A stretch of 64,000 nt of DNA from Gemmatimonadota bacterium (GTDB lineage Bacteria; Gemmatimonadota; Gemmatimonadetes; Gemmatimonadales; GWC2-71-9), in the NCBI GenBank assembly GCA_009692185.1, contig SHZT01000003.1:186001-250000 (forward strand). The letters are read 5' to 3'. Position numbers and translations under genes: made by a program. The notes beneath the pieces are model-generated. The model worked only from the letters and a program-made list of their open reading frames with translations, was not told where the DNA came from and searched no databases. Positions 18,776 to 26,389 of the stretch are shown here, one piece after another. Within the stretch, counting starts at the first letter, position 1, and the number at the start of each line of letters is the position of its first letter.

Positions 18776-19332
18776 TTGCCACGACGCCAAGTTCGACTGT
18801 TGGGAGATCCCGACCTCAGGATCCGGGCCACCACGGTTACCAACGCAGCCTCATCGGCCATCAGGGTCGTTGTTGACGAGCTCCGGGAGGTGCTCAAGGC
18901 TGAGCGTCGGAAGCACAAGCTGGGTCGGGCCATTGCCGCGCCCCAAATTGGGGCCCCATCCGGGTGGTGTACGCCGAACTAGTTGGAAAACCCTGGGTGC
19001 TCATCAATCCGGAGATCGTAGATGTGGGCACGGATGACTTCCTGGTGTGGGACGACTGCTTCTCGTTTCCCGACCTGATGGTCCGGGTACAGCGTTCGCA
19101 CCGGATCAAGGTTCGCTATCAGGACTTGCGGGGCAAGGCCCACGTCGTGGACCTCGAAGGTGACCGGGCCGAGCTGATCCAGCACGAAATGGATCACCTC
19201 GATGGCGTTCTTGCGGTGGACCGGCCGGTGGGACTGGACCCGTTCTGCCTACGCGACGAGTGGGGGAAGCACTACTCAAAGAAAACCCGCTACGGCACGC
19301 CGGCCCCCCGCACGGCGCCCCTCAGCGTCTGA
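18776..19332 (+). pseudogene. def: Peptide deformylase, interrupted by a one-base frameshift
   Basis: From TTG 18776 (preceded by GAGGAG) the protein runs through motif 1 (GRAIAAPQIG). It then needs one inserted base near the GGGGCCCC run (18950-18957) to continue as IRVVYAELVGKPW and on to motif 3 HEMDH. Motif 2 is the divergent DDCFSFP rather than EGCLS, a form found in type III-like deformylases. Restored length is about 186 aa. The enzyme removes formyl groups from new proteins and is normally essential unless a second copy exists, so an assembly error is a real possibility. Confidence 0.8.
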
Positions 19333-19354
19333 CCCTCAGCCGCGGCTGAGGGTC
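19331..19354. terminator. Perfect 24-base palindrome between convergent genes
   Basis: GACCCTCAGCCG followed by its exact reverse complement CGGCTGAGGGTC spans the stops of the deformylase (19330-19332) and the SDR gene (19336-19338). As RNA it forms a hairpin of about 10 pairs on either strand. No U tract follows, so it may be a bidirectional attenuating structure rather than a classic intrinsic terminator. Confidence 0.5.
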
Positions 19355-20046
19355 ACCGCGGTGCCGGTCACGATTCCAGCGTCATCCCCTGAAAGGAACG
19401 CGACCACCGCCGCTATTTCGTCGGGCGCCAGCCAGGTGGCCGTGTCCGCTCCGGGGTTTGCCTTCCGGTTAGCAGCCGTGTCGATGACCGTCGGGACAAT
19501 GGAGTTTGCCGTGATGTGCCACGGCCCGAGTTCCTTGGCCAGCGACTCGGTGAAGTTCTGCACCGCGGCCTTCGCCGCCGAATAGGCGCCCAGGTTCGAG
19601 CCCCCCCGGTTCACGGCCGGCGCAGACGAGACGTTGATGATCCGGCCCCACTTTCTCGCCTTCATCCCCGGTATCGCTGCCCGACTGCAGAGGAAGGCCG
19701 ACGTCGCGTTGAGCCGGAGCATCCGTTCCCAGGCCGCGAGTTCGGTCTGATCGACCGGGCCAAAGACGAAACCTCCGACGATGTTCGCCAGCACATCCAC
19801 CCGCTGACCATCCGTTTCGAGAGTCTTGAACAGGGAAGCGACCTCCGCCTCCGAGGTCACATCGCACCGGTGAAGGCGAACGCGGCCTGCCAACCCACCC
19901 AGTTGCTGCTTCAGTTCAGGCACTTCGGCTTCCATCACCCACGGTACGTGCACTGTGGCCCCGTCCCTGGAGAATCGGGCCACAACCGCCCGCCCGAGGG
20001 CCCCGGTTCCACCGGTGACGAGCACCCCGCGGTTCCTAGGATTCAC
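19336..20046 (-). CDS. Short-chain dehydrogenase/reductase (SDR)
   Basis: 236 residues from GTG 20046, which overlaps the upstream hydrolase stop as GTGA. Classical SDR marks: VTGGTGALGRAV (cofactor), NVSSAP (Ser) and YSAAKAAVQNF (Tyr-x3-Lys). The NNAG element is replaced by NIVGGF. NAD(P)-dependent alcohol/ketone chemistry is expected, but the substrate is unknown. Close coupling to the thioesterase-hydrolase gene suggests a shared acyl or ester pathway. Confidence 0.88.
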   Translation of the reverse strand: MNPRNRGVLVTGGTGALGRAVVARFSRDGATVHVPWVMEAEVPELKQQLGGLAGRVRLHRCDVTSEAEVASLFKTLETDGQRVDVLANIVGGFVFGPVDQTELAAWERMLRLNATSAFLCSRAAIPGMKARKWGRIINVSSAPAVNRGGSNLGAYSAAKAAVQNFTESLAKELGPWHITANSIVPTVIDTAANRKANPGADTATWLAPDEIAAVVAFLSGDDAGIVTGTAVTLSRG

Positions 20047-21257
20047 AGCATGGACTCCAGGAAGTCGGACACGATTTCGACGGTGGCATCGGGTTGTTCC
20101 AGCGGGGCGACGTGCCCAGCGCCCATGACGGTCTCGAACCGCGATCCCTTGATCCCGACGGCCAGGGCGCGCGACGTGCCGCCAGGAATGAGCACGTCCT
20201 CGGATCCCGCCACTATCAGGGATGGGACGCTGACCGTGGATAGCAGTTGCGTGGAGTCCTCGCGGTCGCGCATCGCGGCCACGGCCGCCTCCAACCCTCC
20301 TACCTGGTTGTCGAGCAGCATGGTGCGTACGTGCCCGGCGACATTGGCCTCCGCCTTGACCGTGGCCGCGGCCAGTAGCCGGGGGAAAAACGTGTCCGCC
20401 AGCCCGCGGACGCCGTCCGTCCGGATCTGCTCGATCATCTCGTTCCGCTTCGTGCGTCCATCTGGATTGTCCCCTTCGGCGCGTGTCGAAATGAGGACGA
20501 AGGCCCGGACGCGGTCGGGGTGGGCGCGCCATAGCTGAAACGCGACATACCCGCCAAGGGAAAGCCCACACACCACGGCGCGATCCACACGCTGGTCGTC
20601 CAGGACCCGGACCATGTCGTCTGCGTAGCGGGCGATGGTCGCCGTTCCGTCGGGAAACGCGTCGCTCAGGCCGAAGCCGGGAAGGTCCGGCGCCATGCGT
20701 CGCCAGCCGGGGAGCCCGGCCACGAGCGGCCTCCATAGCGTTCGATCCATCGGGAATCCGTGAATGAACAAGATTCCCGGACCATCGCCCTTCAGGTCGA
20801 TTGTGAGTTGCCGGTCGCCAAGCACGAGGTGGTGCGGTGGATCCGCGAGAAGCGGAGAACGCACGCCAAATGCGTCTGTCACCGCCGGAGGAACAGGCGT
20901 GGGCCGGCCCTGTGCGTCGATGCACACCGCCGTGAACTCGCCGGCGGCAATCAGGCGTCCGTCCCCGACTCGCCGAACCAGCTGGTGCATGGAAAAACTG
21001 GTCTTCCCGTGCTGGGTCAGCGAAAGATCGAAGCGGAGCGCTTCCCCGGGAAACGCGGCGGCATAGTATTCGACGTTCGCCTTGCGAATGGCGGGCCACG
21101 CGCCGGCCCTCGTGAAGACATCCGTTCCAGGCCCCAGCGCAAGCGCCTCCCAGCGAGCCCGCTCAAATAGCCGCAGGAACGCCGCCTGGTTTACATGACC
21201 GTAGGCGTCGCAGTCGTCGGGGTAGATGCGAAGCTGAACTGCGGGAACAAGGGACAC
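20043..21257 (-). CDS. Fusion of hotdog thioesterase and alpha/beta hydrolase
   Basis: 404 residues. Residues ~1-140 are a 4HBT hotdog domain with YPDDCDAYGHVNQAAFLRLFE, the acyl-CoA thioesterase active-site block. Residues ~150-404 are an alpha/beta hydrolase: oxyanion FIHGFPMDR, nucleophile GLSLGGY, acid AGSEDVLIP, and His GAGHVAPLEQP. Both halves keep their catalytic residues. A single chain could hydrolyse an acyl-CoA and then an ester or lactone, but this is inference. The following SDR overlaps its stop. Confidence 0.88.
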   Translation of the reverse strand: MSLVPAVQLRIYPDDCDAYGHVNQAAFLRLFERARWEALALGPGTDVFTRAGAWPAIRKANVEYYAAAFPGEALRFDLSLTQHGKTSFSMHQLVRRVGDGRLIAAGEFTAVCIDAQGRPTPVPPAVTDAFGVRSPLLADPPHHLVLGDRQLTIDLKGDGPGILFIHGFPMDRTLWRPLVAGLPGWRRMAPDLPGFGLSDAFPDGTATIARYADDMVRVLDDQRVDRAVVCGLSLGGYVAFQLWRAHPDRVRAFVLISTRAEGDNPDGRTKRNEMIEQIRTDGVRGLADTFFPRLLAAATVKAEANVAGHVRTMLLDNQVGGLEAAVAAMRDREDSTQLLSTVSVPSLIVAGSEDVLIPGGTSRALAVGIKGSRFETVMGAGHVAPLEQPDATVEIVSDFLESML

Positions 21258-21286
21258 GAAGGTAAGCTAAGCGGAGGTTTGTCCAT

Positions 21287-21460
21287 ATGCGCCCATCGAC
21301 CGACTACATCGAACACCTCGCGCGGCTCGCCCGGAAGATCCACGGCGATTCCGCCCTGGGGTCAACCCCGCCCCAGCCGGACGCCGAGTTCTTCAAGGTG
21401 ATGGCCAAGGCGCTCGACGAGATCGTCGCCGGGTTCAAGTCCGTTTCCCAGCGCGAATAA
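21287..21460 (+). CDS. Small acidic-basic helical protein (57 aa)
   Basis: ATG 21287 is preceded by GGAGG with 9-base spacing, a good ribosome site in this genome. The 57-residue product has two likely helices (DYIEHLARLARKIHG and AEFFKVMAKALDEIVAGF) joined by a Pro/Gly loop. It ends 3 bases before the RNase D start. I do not recognise it. The RBS and close coupling to rnd support it being real. Confidence 0.6.
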   Translation: MRPSTDYIEHLARLARKIHGDSALGSTPPQPDAEFFKVMAKALDEIVAGFKSVSQRE

Positions 21461-21463
21461 GTC

Positions 21464-22645
21464 GTGACTGAGAGCCGAAACGCCTCGCCTCCCCAGTTGA
21501 TCACCTCGGCAGAGGGGCTCGCGGCCCTTGCCGGGCGCCTGGGTAAGGCGCCGTTGGTCGCCTTCGACACCGAAGCCGCCTCGTTCCACAAGTACACCGA
21601 CCGCGTTTACCTGATACAGGTGAGTTCCTTGACCGAAACCGCCGTGGTGGACCCCCTGGCGGTGAAGGACCTGACGTCGCTCGGCAACTTGCTGGCCGAC
21701 CCCGGTATCGAAGTGGTGTTTCACGACGCGGACTACGACCTGCGGTCGCTCGACCGCGACTACGGCTTCCGGGTGCGGCATGTATTCGACACTCGGATCG
21801 CGGCGCAGCTGCTGGGTGAGCCGGAAATCGGGCTGAACGCACTGCTCCAGAAGAACTTTGGCGTCAAACTGGACAAGAAATACCAGCGGGCGGACTGGTC
21901 CCAGCGACCACTGACCCCTGAAATGATCGCTTATGCCGCAGCGGATACGCAGCACCTCCCGGCGCTCAAGGACGTTTTCCAGCGCCGCCTTGGCGAGCAG
22001 GGACGCCTGGGGTGGGCGCGAGAGGAGTTCGGCCGGCTCGAATCCATTCGTTGGAGCCCGGGGGAACCGGACGAAGTCTACCTCCGGCTCAAGGGCGCGA
22101 AGGTACTCCCCCCACAGTCGCTTGCGGTGCTGCGTGCCGTACATGGGTGGCGGGAGACTGAGGCGCGGTCGCTCGATCGGGCCACGTTCCGGGTCTGTAT
22201 GAACGAGACCCTGATGGCGCTGGCCCAGCATGCACCGGTGACGCGTGAGGCCCTCGAGGCCATCCGGGAAATTCCGCCGCCAATAGCCAAGCGGTACGGC
22301 GAACGGTTTCTCACCGAAGTGCGGGCCGCCCTGGCGCTACCGCCCGAACAATGGCCGCGTATCGAGCGGCGGCGCGGAGAGAAGAAGTTCGATCCCGCGA
22401 TTGACGCGCGGCTCGAGCGGCTCAAAGCCATGCGAAACGCGCGCGCGCAGGAGTTGGGCTTGGAACCGGGGGTGCTGTGTCCGAACGGTACTCTCGAGGC
22501 ACTCGCCCGCAGCGAGGCGAAGGACCCGACGGCGCCCGGCGCGGTCAGTGAACTCCGGGCGTGGCAACGTGAGGCCGTCGGGGCTGAGCGGATTCTGGCG
22601 GCCTTACCGACGCCGCCGGTAGACCCGAATCAGAGCCCCAGGTAG
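21464..22645 (+). CDS. rnd: Ribonuclease D
   Basis: 393 residues from GTG 21464. The DEDDy exonuclease domain shows FDTEA (D, E), FHDADYDLRSL (D) and the third motif YAAADTQHL (Y-x3-D), so the active site is complete. An HRDC-type region follows at about 210-290 and a second helical repeat after it. It trims 3' ends of tRNA and other RNAs. The 3' end overlaps the convergent SufT-like gene by 16 bases. Confidence 0.92.
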   Translation: MTESRNASPPQLITSAEGLAALAGRLGKAPLVAFDTEAASFHKYTDRVYLIQVSSLTETAVVDPLAVKDLTSLGNLLADPGIEVVFHDADYDLRSLDRDYGFRVRHVFDTRIAAQLLGEPEIGLNALLQKNFGVKLDKKYQRADWSQRPLTPEMIAYAAADTQHLPALKDVFQRRLGEQGRLGWAREEFGRLESIRWSPGEPDEVYLRLKGAKVLPPQSLAVLRAVHGWRETEARSLDRATFRVCMNETLMALAQHAPVTREALEAIREIPPPIAKRYGERFLTEVRAALALPPEQWPRIERRRGEKKFDPAIDARLERLKAMRNARAQELGLEPGVLCPNGTLEALARSEAKDPTAPGAVSELRAWQREAVGAERILAALPTPPVDPNQSPR

Positions 22646-22929
22646 GCCCTGACCCGAGGGTCAATTCGCTCGGGCGTCCAGAATGGCTCCCACACGATTT
22701 CTATGTCGACGTCCTTGACCCCATCCAGCAGCTTCACGGCCTTTTGCGCGTCGCCGACAATTTCGGGTCCCGATGGGCAGCCGGGAGACGTGAGCGTCAT
22801 CTTGATGTCCACGTCGCCTTCCTCGTCTATGGCAACGTCGTAGACCAGGCCCAGGTCCACGATGCTCAGGTTGAGTTCGGGGTCCTTTACGTGTCTCAGG
22901 GCCTTCTGCACCGCTTCCTCGGTAATCAT
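22630..22929 (-). CDS. MIP18/DUF59 family Fe-S assembly factor (SufT-like)
   Basis: 99 residues containing the whole DUF59 domain: VKDPELNLSIVDLGLVYDV near the start and TSPGCPSG with the conserved cysteine. Family members such as SufT, PaaD and CIA2 help mature Fe-S proteins. It is not in the suf operon (12-18 kb) but may assist it. The ATG overlaps the stop of the upstream serine hydrolase by 4 bases. Confidence 0.88.
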   Translation of the reverse strand: MITEEAVQKALRHVKDPELNLSIVDLGLVYDVAIDEEGDVDIKMTLTSPGCPSGPEIVGDAQKAVKLLDGVKDVDIEIVWEPFWTPERIDPRVRAYLGL

Positions 22930-24011
22930 TTAGTGGACTCCTCTTCCAGGGCGATTGCCGCGTCTGCGACGTGGCCCCGGATTTCCTTCAAGCGAGTGAT
23001 TGAGCGCGGGTTGCGCGGGGCATAGACCCGGTTGGTCAGCATCACGGCGAAAACCCCTCGGTCCGGATCAATCCAGATCGACGTCCCCGTGAACCCGGTG
23101 TGACCAAACGTCCGGGAGCCCATCCGCCGGCCCCAGTTGTCGGTGGTCGTCGAGTCGCGGAGTTCCCAGCCCAGGGCCCGGGAACCCCCCTGCCGTACTA
23201 TAAACCGGGACAGGGTCTCCTGCCGAAAGAGTCGAGCGCCGTTCCCCATCCAGAACTGGGCGTATCTCGCCAGCTCCAGGCCGGTGCCGAACAGACCGGC
23301 GTGCCCAGCCACGCCCCCCAATCGCGCGGCGTTCTGGTCATTCACCGTGCCGGCAATTGATGTGCCGCGCCACAGCCCGGTTGGAGCGACGCGGGACCAG
23401 ATCCTCTTCGGCGGCCGGAACCGGGTCTCGGACAAGCCGAGAGCCTTGAACACGTTCTGCGACACGAATGAGTCGAGCGACGTTCCACTTATCCGTTCAA
23501 CGATCCATCCCAGCAGCATCGCGTTGAGATCCGAGTACTCGACGTGTGTGCCGGTCTTCCATCGGAGCGGCTCCCGCATCACGACCTGCCGGGCCCCTTT
23601 TGCGTCGCGGGCGAGTGTATCGAGCCGGAGAAAGGCGCGAAGCCCCGAGTTGTGCGCCAACAGGTTGCGCACTGTGACCGCGTCCTTCCCAGCCCCCGAA
23701 AAATCCGGCAGGTAACCGGAAACACGCCCGTCGAGACTCATCTGACCCCGTTCGACGAGCAGCATGATCGCCGGCGTCGTCGCGACCACCTTCGTGAGTG
23801 ACGCAAGGTCGTAGAGCGACGTCCGCGGGTCGGGAACAGCGCTGGTGCTCGACCACGTGAAATGGCCGAACCCTCGGGCATAAAGGATGGTGTCTCGCGT
23901 GCCGATGACCACGACTGCGCCCGGAAAGACGCCACGCTGAATACCGGCGGTGATGGCACGGTCGACGTCGGCGGTCGCGAGTGCCTGAAGCAGGAAGGCC
24001 GCGATGATCAC
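22926..24011 (-). CDS. Serine hydrolase, beta-lactamase class C / esterase family
   Basis: 361 residues from GTG 24011, which puts a signal-peptide-like hydrophobic segment (VIIAAFLLQALATA) at the very start. The catalytic triad motifs are SLTK (S-x-x-K), YSDLN (Y-x-N replaced by YSD) and HTGFTG (H-x-G). Such proteins are periplasmic D-Ala carboxypeptidases, esterases or amidases; true beta-lactamase activity is less likely. Divergent from the M28 peptidase gene. Confidence 0.88.
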   Translation of the reverse strand: MIIAAFLLQALATADVDRAITAGIQRGVFPGAVVVIGTRDTILYARGFGHFTWSSTSAVPDPRTSLYDLASLTKVVATTPAIMLLVERGQMSLDGRVSGYLPDFSGAGKDAVTVRNLLAHNSGLRAFLRLDTLARDAKGARQVVMREPLRWKTGTHVEYSDLNAMLLGWIVERISGTSLDSFVSQNVFKALGLSETRFRPPKRIWSRVAPTGLWRGTSIAGTVNDQNAARLGGVAGHAGLFGTGLELARYAQFWMGNGARLFRQETLSRFIVRQGGSRALGWELRDSTTTDNWGRRMGSRTFGHTGFTGTSIWIDPDRGVFAVMLTNRVYAPRNPRSITRLKEIRGHVADAAIALEEESTK

Positions 24012-24077
24012 ACCAGCTATCTTAGCTGGTCGTTTATCGGCGTGACAGCGACACACGAGTTCGGGAGACGACCAGGG

Positions 24078-25586
24078 ATGACCACGAAACTGCCGTTCCT
24101 GCTGTTGGCGTGTGTGGCCTGCGCCCCGCAACGAGTGGTTCGGCAGACCGCGTTGCTCGAGGGTGTTGGTAGCGTCCGGATCGACACCACGGCAATTCGC
24201 GGATACACCCGGTTTCTGGCCGACGACGACCTCGCGGGACGCGCCACCGGATCGCCGGGCGGCGACATCGCGGCAGTCTACATCGCCGCCGCCTGTACCG
24301 GGCTCGGCCTCGCGCCCGTGGGCGGAACCTATTTCCAGAACGTGGCGCTCGAGGAAGCCTCGATCTCGACCGACGGCACCGAGTTCACCGTCACCGGATC
24401 TGCCGGAGTTCGCGCATTCGCGTATCCCCGTTCGTTCCTTCCCAACGCAGGGCTGGCTCCGCCGGCCGGGTTCGCTGGCCCGGCCATGTACGGCGCAACG
24501 AGCGACGATCTGCTGGCCGGGGGACTCGTTCTTTCCGGGGCGGTCGCGGTCGTGGGCGGGGCACTCGCTCGCGACGACGACGATTCACTGAAGGCACGGG
24601 GGGCCGTCGGGCTCGTCCAGTTGGTCCTGGACAAGGGTCAGTACCTCCTATACATGCGCAGCCGGGGTGACAGCCGGCTCCGGCTTGCCGACTCGTCCAT
24701 CGCGCGTTCGTTCTCCAGTTCACTGCCGTCCATCGTGGCCGGGCCGGACCTCTCCCGTCGCTTGCTCAACGGACTGCCGATCTCCTCCAAGGCGACGGCC
24801 CTCCCGGATTCTGTTGCCGTCCGCGTCGCCTTCGATGGGAGGCCCCTGAACGCCCGCAACGTTGCATGCCTCCTTCCCGGAACCGATCCGAGACTCAAGG
24901 ACACGGCGGTCGTGTATACCGCGCACTACGACCACTTGGGCGTCGGAATCCCCGACGACCGGGGTGATTCTATCTACAACGGGTTTTCCGACAACGCGGC
25001 CGGGGTCGCGATGCTCTTGTCCATCGCGCAGGCTTTCAGTGTCCGGGGTAACCGGCCACTGCACTCGGTACTGTTTCTGTTTTTCACGGGCGAGGAGCAA
25101 GGCCTGCTCGGATCGGACTACCACGTGGCGCGGCCGCTGTGGCCCCTGGCCCGGATCAAGGGGGTTATCAATCTCGACGCCGGGGCCCCGCCCGGGAGGC
25201 CGTGGAACTGGAGACTCGCGGGCGGTGATCGCACCGCGCTGGGGACGCTGGCACGGGACGTGGCGGCGGAACACGGATGGAGCGCCACCACATCGCCGGC
25301 AACGCCAAACTCAGACTACTTCCCGTTCGCCCGCCTGGGCGTGCCGGCGGTGTTCATCGTTCCGGGAAACGGTCCCTACCAGGGTCTCACTGCAGACAGT
25401 TCGCTGGCCCTACGACGACGGTGGGATCACTACCACGATCCGGCCGATGAATGGGCAGCCGACTTTCCTTTTGCGGGATTGGGCCGGTATGCGGAATACG
25501 CCTTCTACATCGGCCGCGCCATGGACCTGGGAAAACGGGAGCGCTCGGCTGAACCCAGGCCCGACGCCCCGCAGTCGCCCCACTAG
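24078..25586 (+). CDS. M28-family zinc aminopeptidase, probable lipoprotein
   Basis: 502 residues from ATG 24078. The N-terminus KLPFLLLAC fits a lipobox with Cys at about position 12. The peptidase domain lies in the second half: AHYDHLG (His), SDNAAGVAM (bridging Asp), TGEEQGLLGS (Glu pair), INLDAG (Asp), and a final His in the C-terminal segment. A PA-like insert probably occupies about 150-270. Its stop shares the CTAG tetranucleotide with the convergent matrixin gene. Confidence 0.9.
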   Translation: MTTKLPFLLLACVACAPQRVVRQTALLEGVGSVRIDTTAIRGYTRFLADDDLAGRATGSPGGDIAAVYIAAACTGLGLAPVGGTYFQNVALEEASISTDGTEFTVTGSAGVRAFAYPRSFLPNAGLAPPAGFAGPAMYGATSDDLLAGGLVLSGAVAVVGGALARDDDDSLKARGAVGLVQLVLDKGQYLLYMRSRGDSRLRLADSSIARSFSSSLPSIVAGPDLSRRLLNGLPISSKATALPDSVAVRVAFDGRPLNARNVACLLPGTDPRLKDTAVVYTAHYDHLGVGIPDDRGDSIYNGFSDNAAGVAMLLSIAQAFSVRGNRPLHSVLFLFFTGEEQGLLGSDYHVARPLWPLARIKGVINLDAGAPPGRPWNWRLAGGDRTALGTLARDVAAEHGWSATTSPATPNSDYFPFARLGVPAVFIVPGNGPYQGLTADSSLALRRRWDHYHDPADEWAADFPFAGLGRYAEYAFYIGRAMDLGKRERSAEPRPDAPQSPH

Positions 25587-26380
25587 GGAAGGCGCATCGA
25601 CCCCGGGATCAGTTCATAGAGCAGGCGGGCCGATGCCCGGTCGCGCGGCGTGAGATCTTCGTGCACCTGCGTCGTGGGGTACATTACGTCGGCTGCGTGA
25701 TCCGAGTGGCCGAGACCCAGCAGGTGGCCGATTTCGTGGAGGGCAACCGTGTGGACGGCCTCCGGCGGCAGTGGATTTCCCCCGGGGTTCTGCACCGCCA
25801 GTGTCAGTGTCCCCGAGATCAGCCACCCGGCGCGGTTCCAGCGGACGTCCGCCTGTCCGGTTCGATCGATCGCGAATTCGCGAATCCATCGCACCTGGAC
25901 CTCGGCGCCCGCCGAATCGCTGGTGAAGATGAACGTGACGGGGATATCGCCGACACGCTCCCAGTTCCTGAAGGCGTCGCGCACCGCCTCTCGCATCGCA
26001 GGGACGTATCCCACTGGGCCTGTGTCGGGGAAGTAGACCCGGAGCGGCGGGTCCATGTGGTCCGACCAGCGCTTGAGAACGGAGTCGCCTTGAACGAGCA
26101 TGGCCGGCAGGTAGGTGTTTGACTCCGTGATCCGGCGAAGGTTGCGCTCGCGGACGCGGCGCAACGAGTCCAGGCGAACTACGCCCGCGGATTGGCTGAC
26201 CGTGTCAGCGCCGAGGGCTCTGTCCTCGGTGACCGCCTGCGCGAGGCGAATGCTCCGGCGCGACTGCGCCACCACCAACGCAAGGCCAAAGCAGGCGACG
26301 GCAAGAACCCAGATGCGACGCACGTTTCCAATATGCTCCGAGCCGGCCACCCCGCGCCACCAGCGGGACGGGCGATTCAC
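25583..26380 (-). CDS. Matrixin-like zinc metalloprotease
   Basis: 265 residues with one N-terminal membrane/signal helix (WVLAVACFGLALVV, about 24-38). The metzincin signature HEIGHLLGLGHSDH is followed by the Met-turn DVMYP, so the zinc site is complete. There is no pro-domain cysteine switch. Probably membrane-anchored or secreted. Starts at 26350 or 26323 (GTG) are also possible. It is divergent from the MMPL gene. Confidence 0.9.
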   Translation of the reverse strand: MNRPSRWWRGVAGSEHIGNVRRIWVLAVACFGLALVVAQSRRSIRLAQAVTEDRALGADTVSQSAGVVRLDSLRRVRERNLRRITESNTYLPAMLVQGDSVLKRWSDHMDPPLRVYFPDTGPVGYVPAMREAVRDAFRNWERVGDIPVTFIFTSDSAGAEVQVRWIREFAIDRTGQADVRWNRAGWLISGTLTLAVQNPGGNPLPPEAVHTVALHEIGHLLGLGHSDHAADVMYPTTQVHEDLTPRDRASARLLYELIPGSMRLP

Positions 26381-26389
26381 GGCGGGCCG

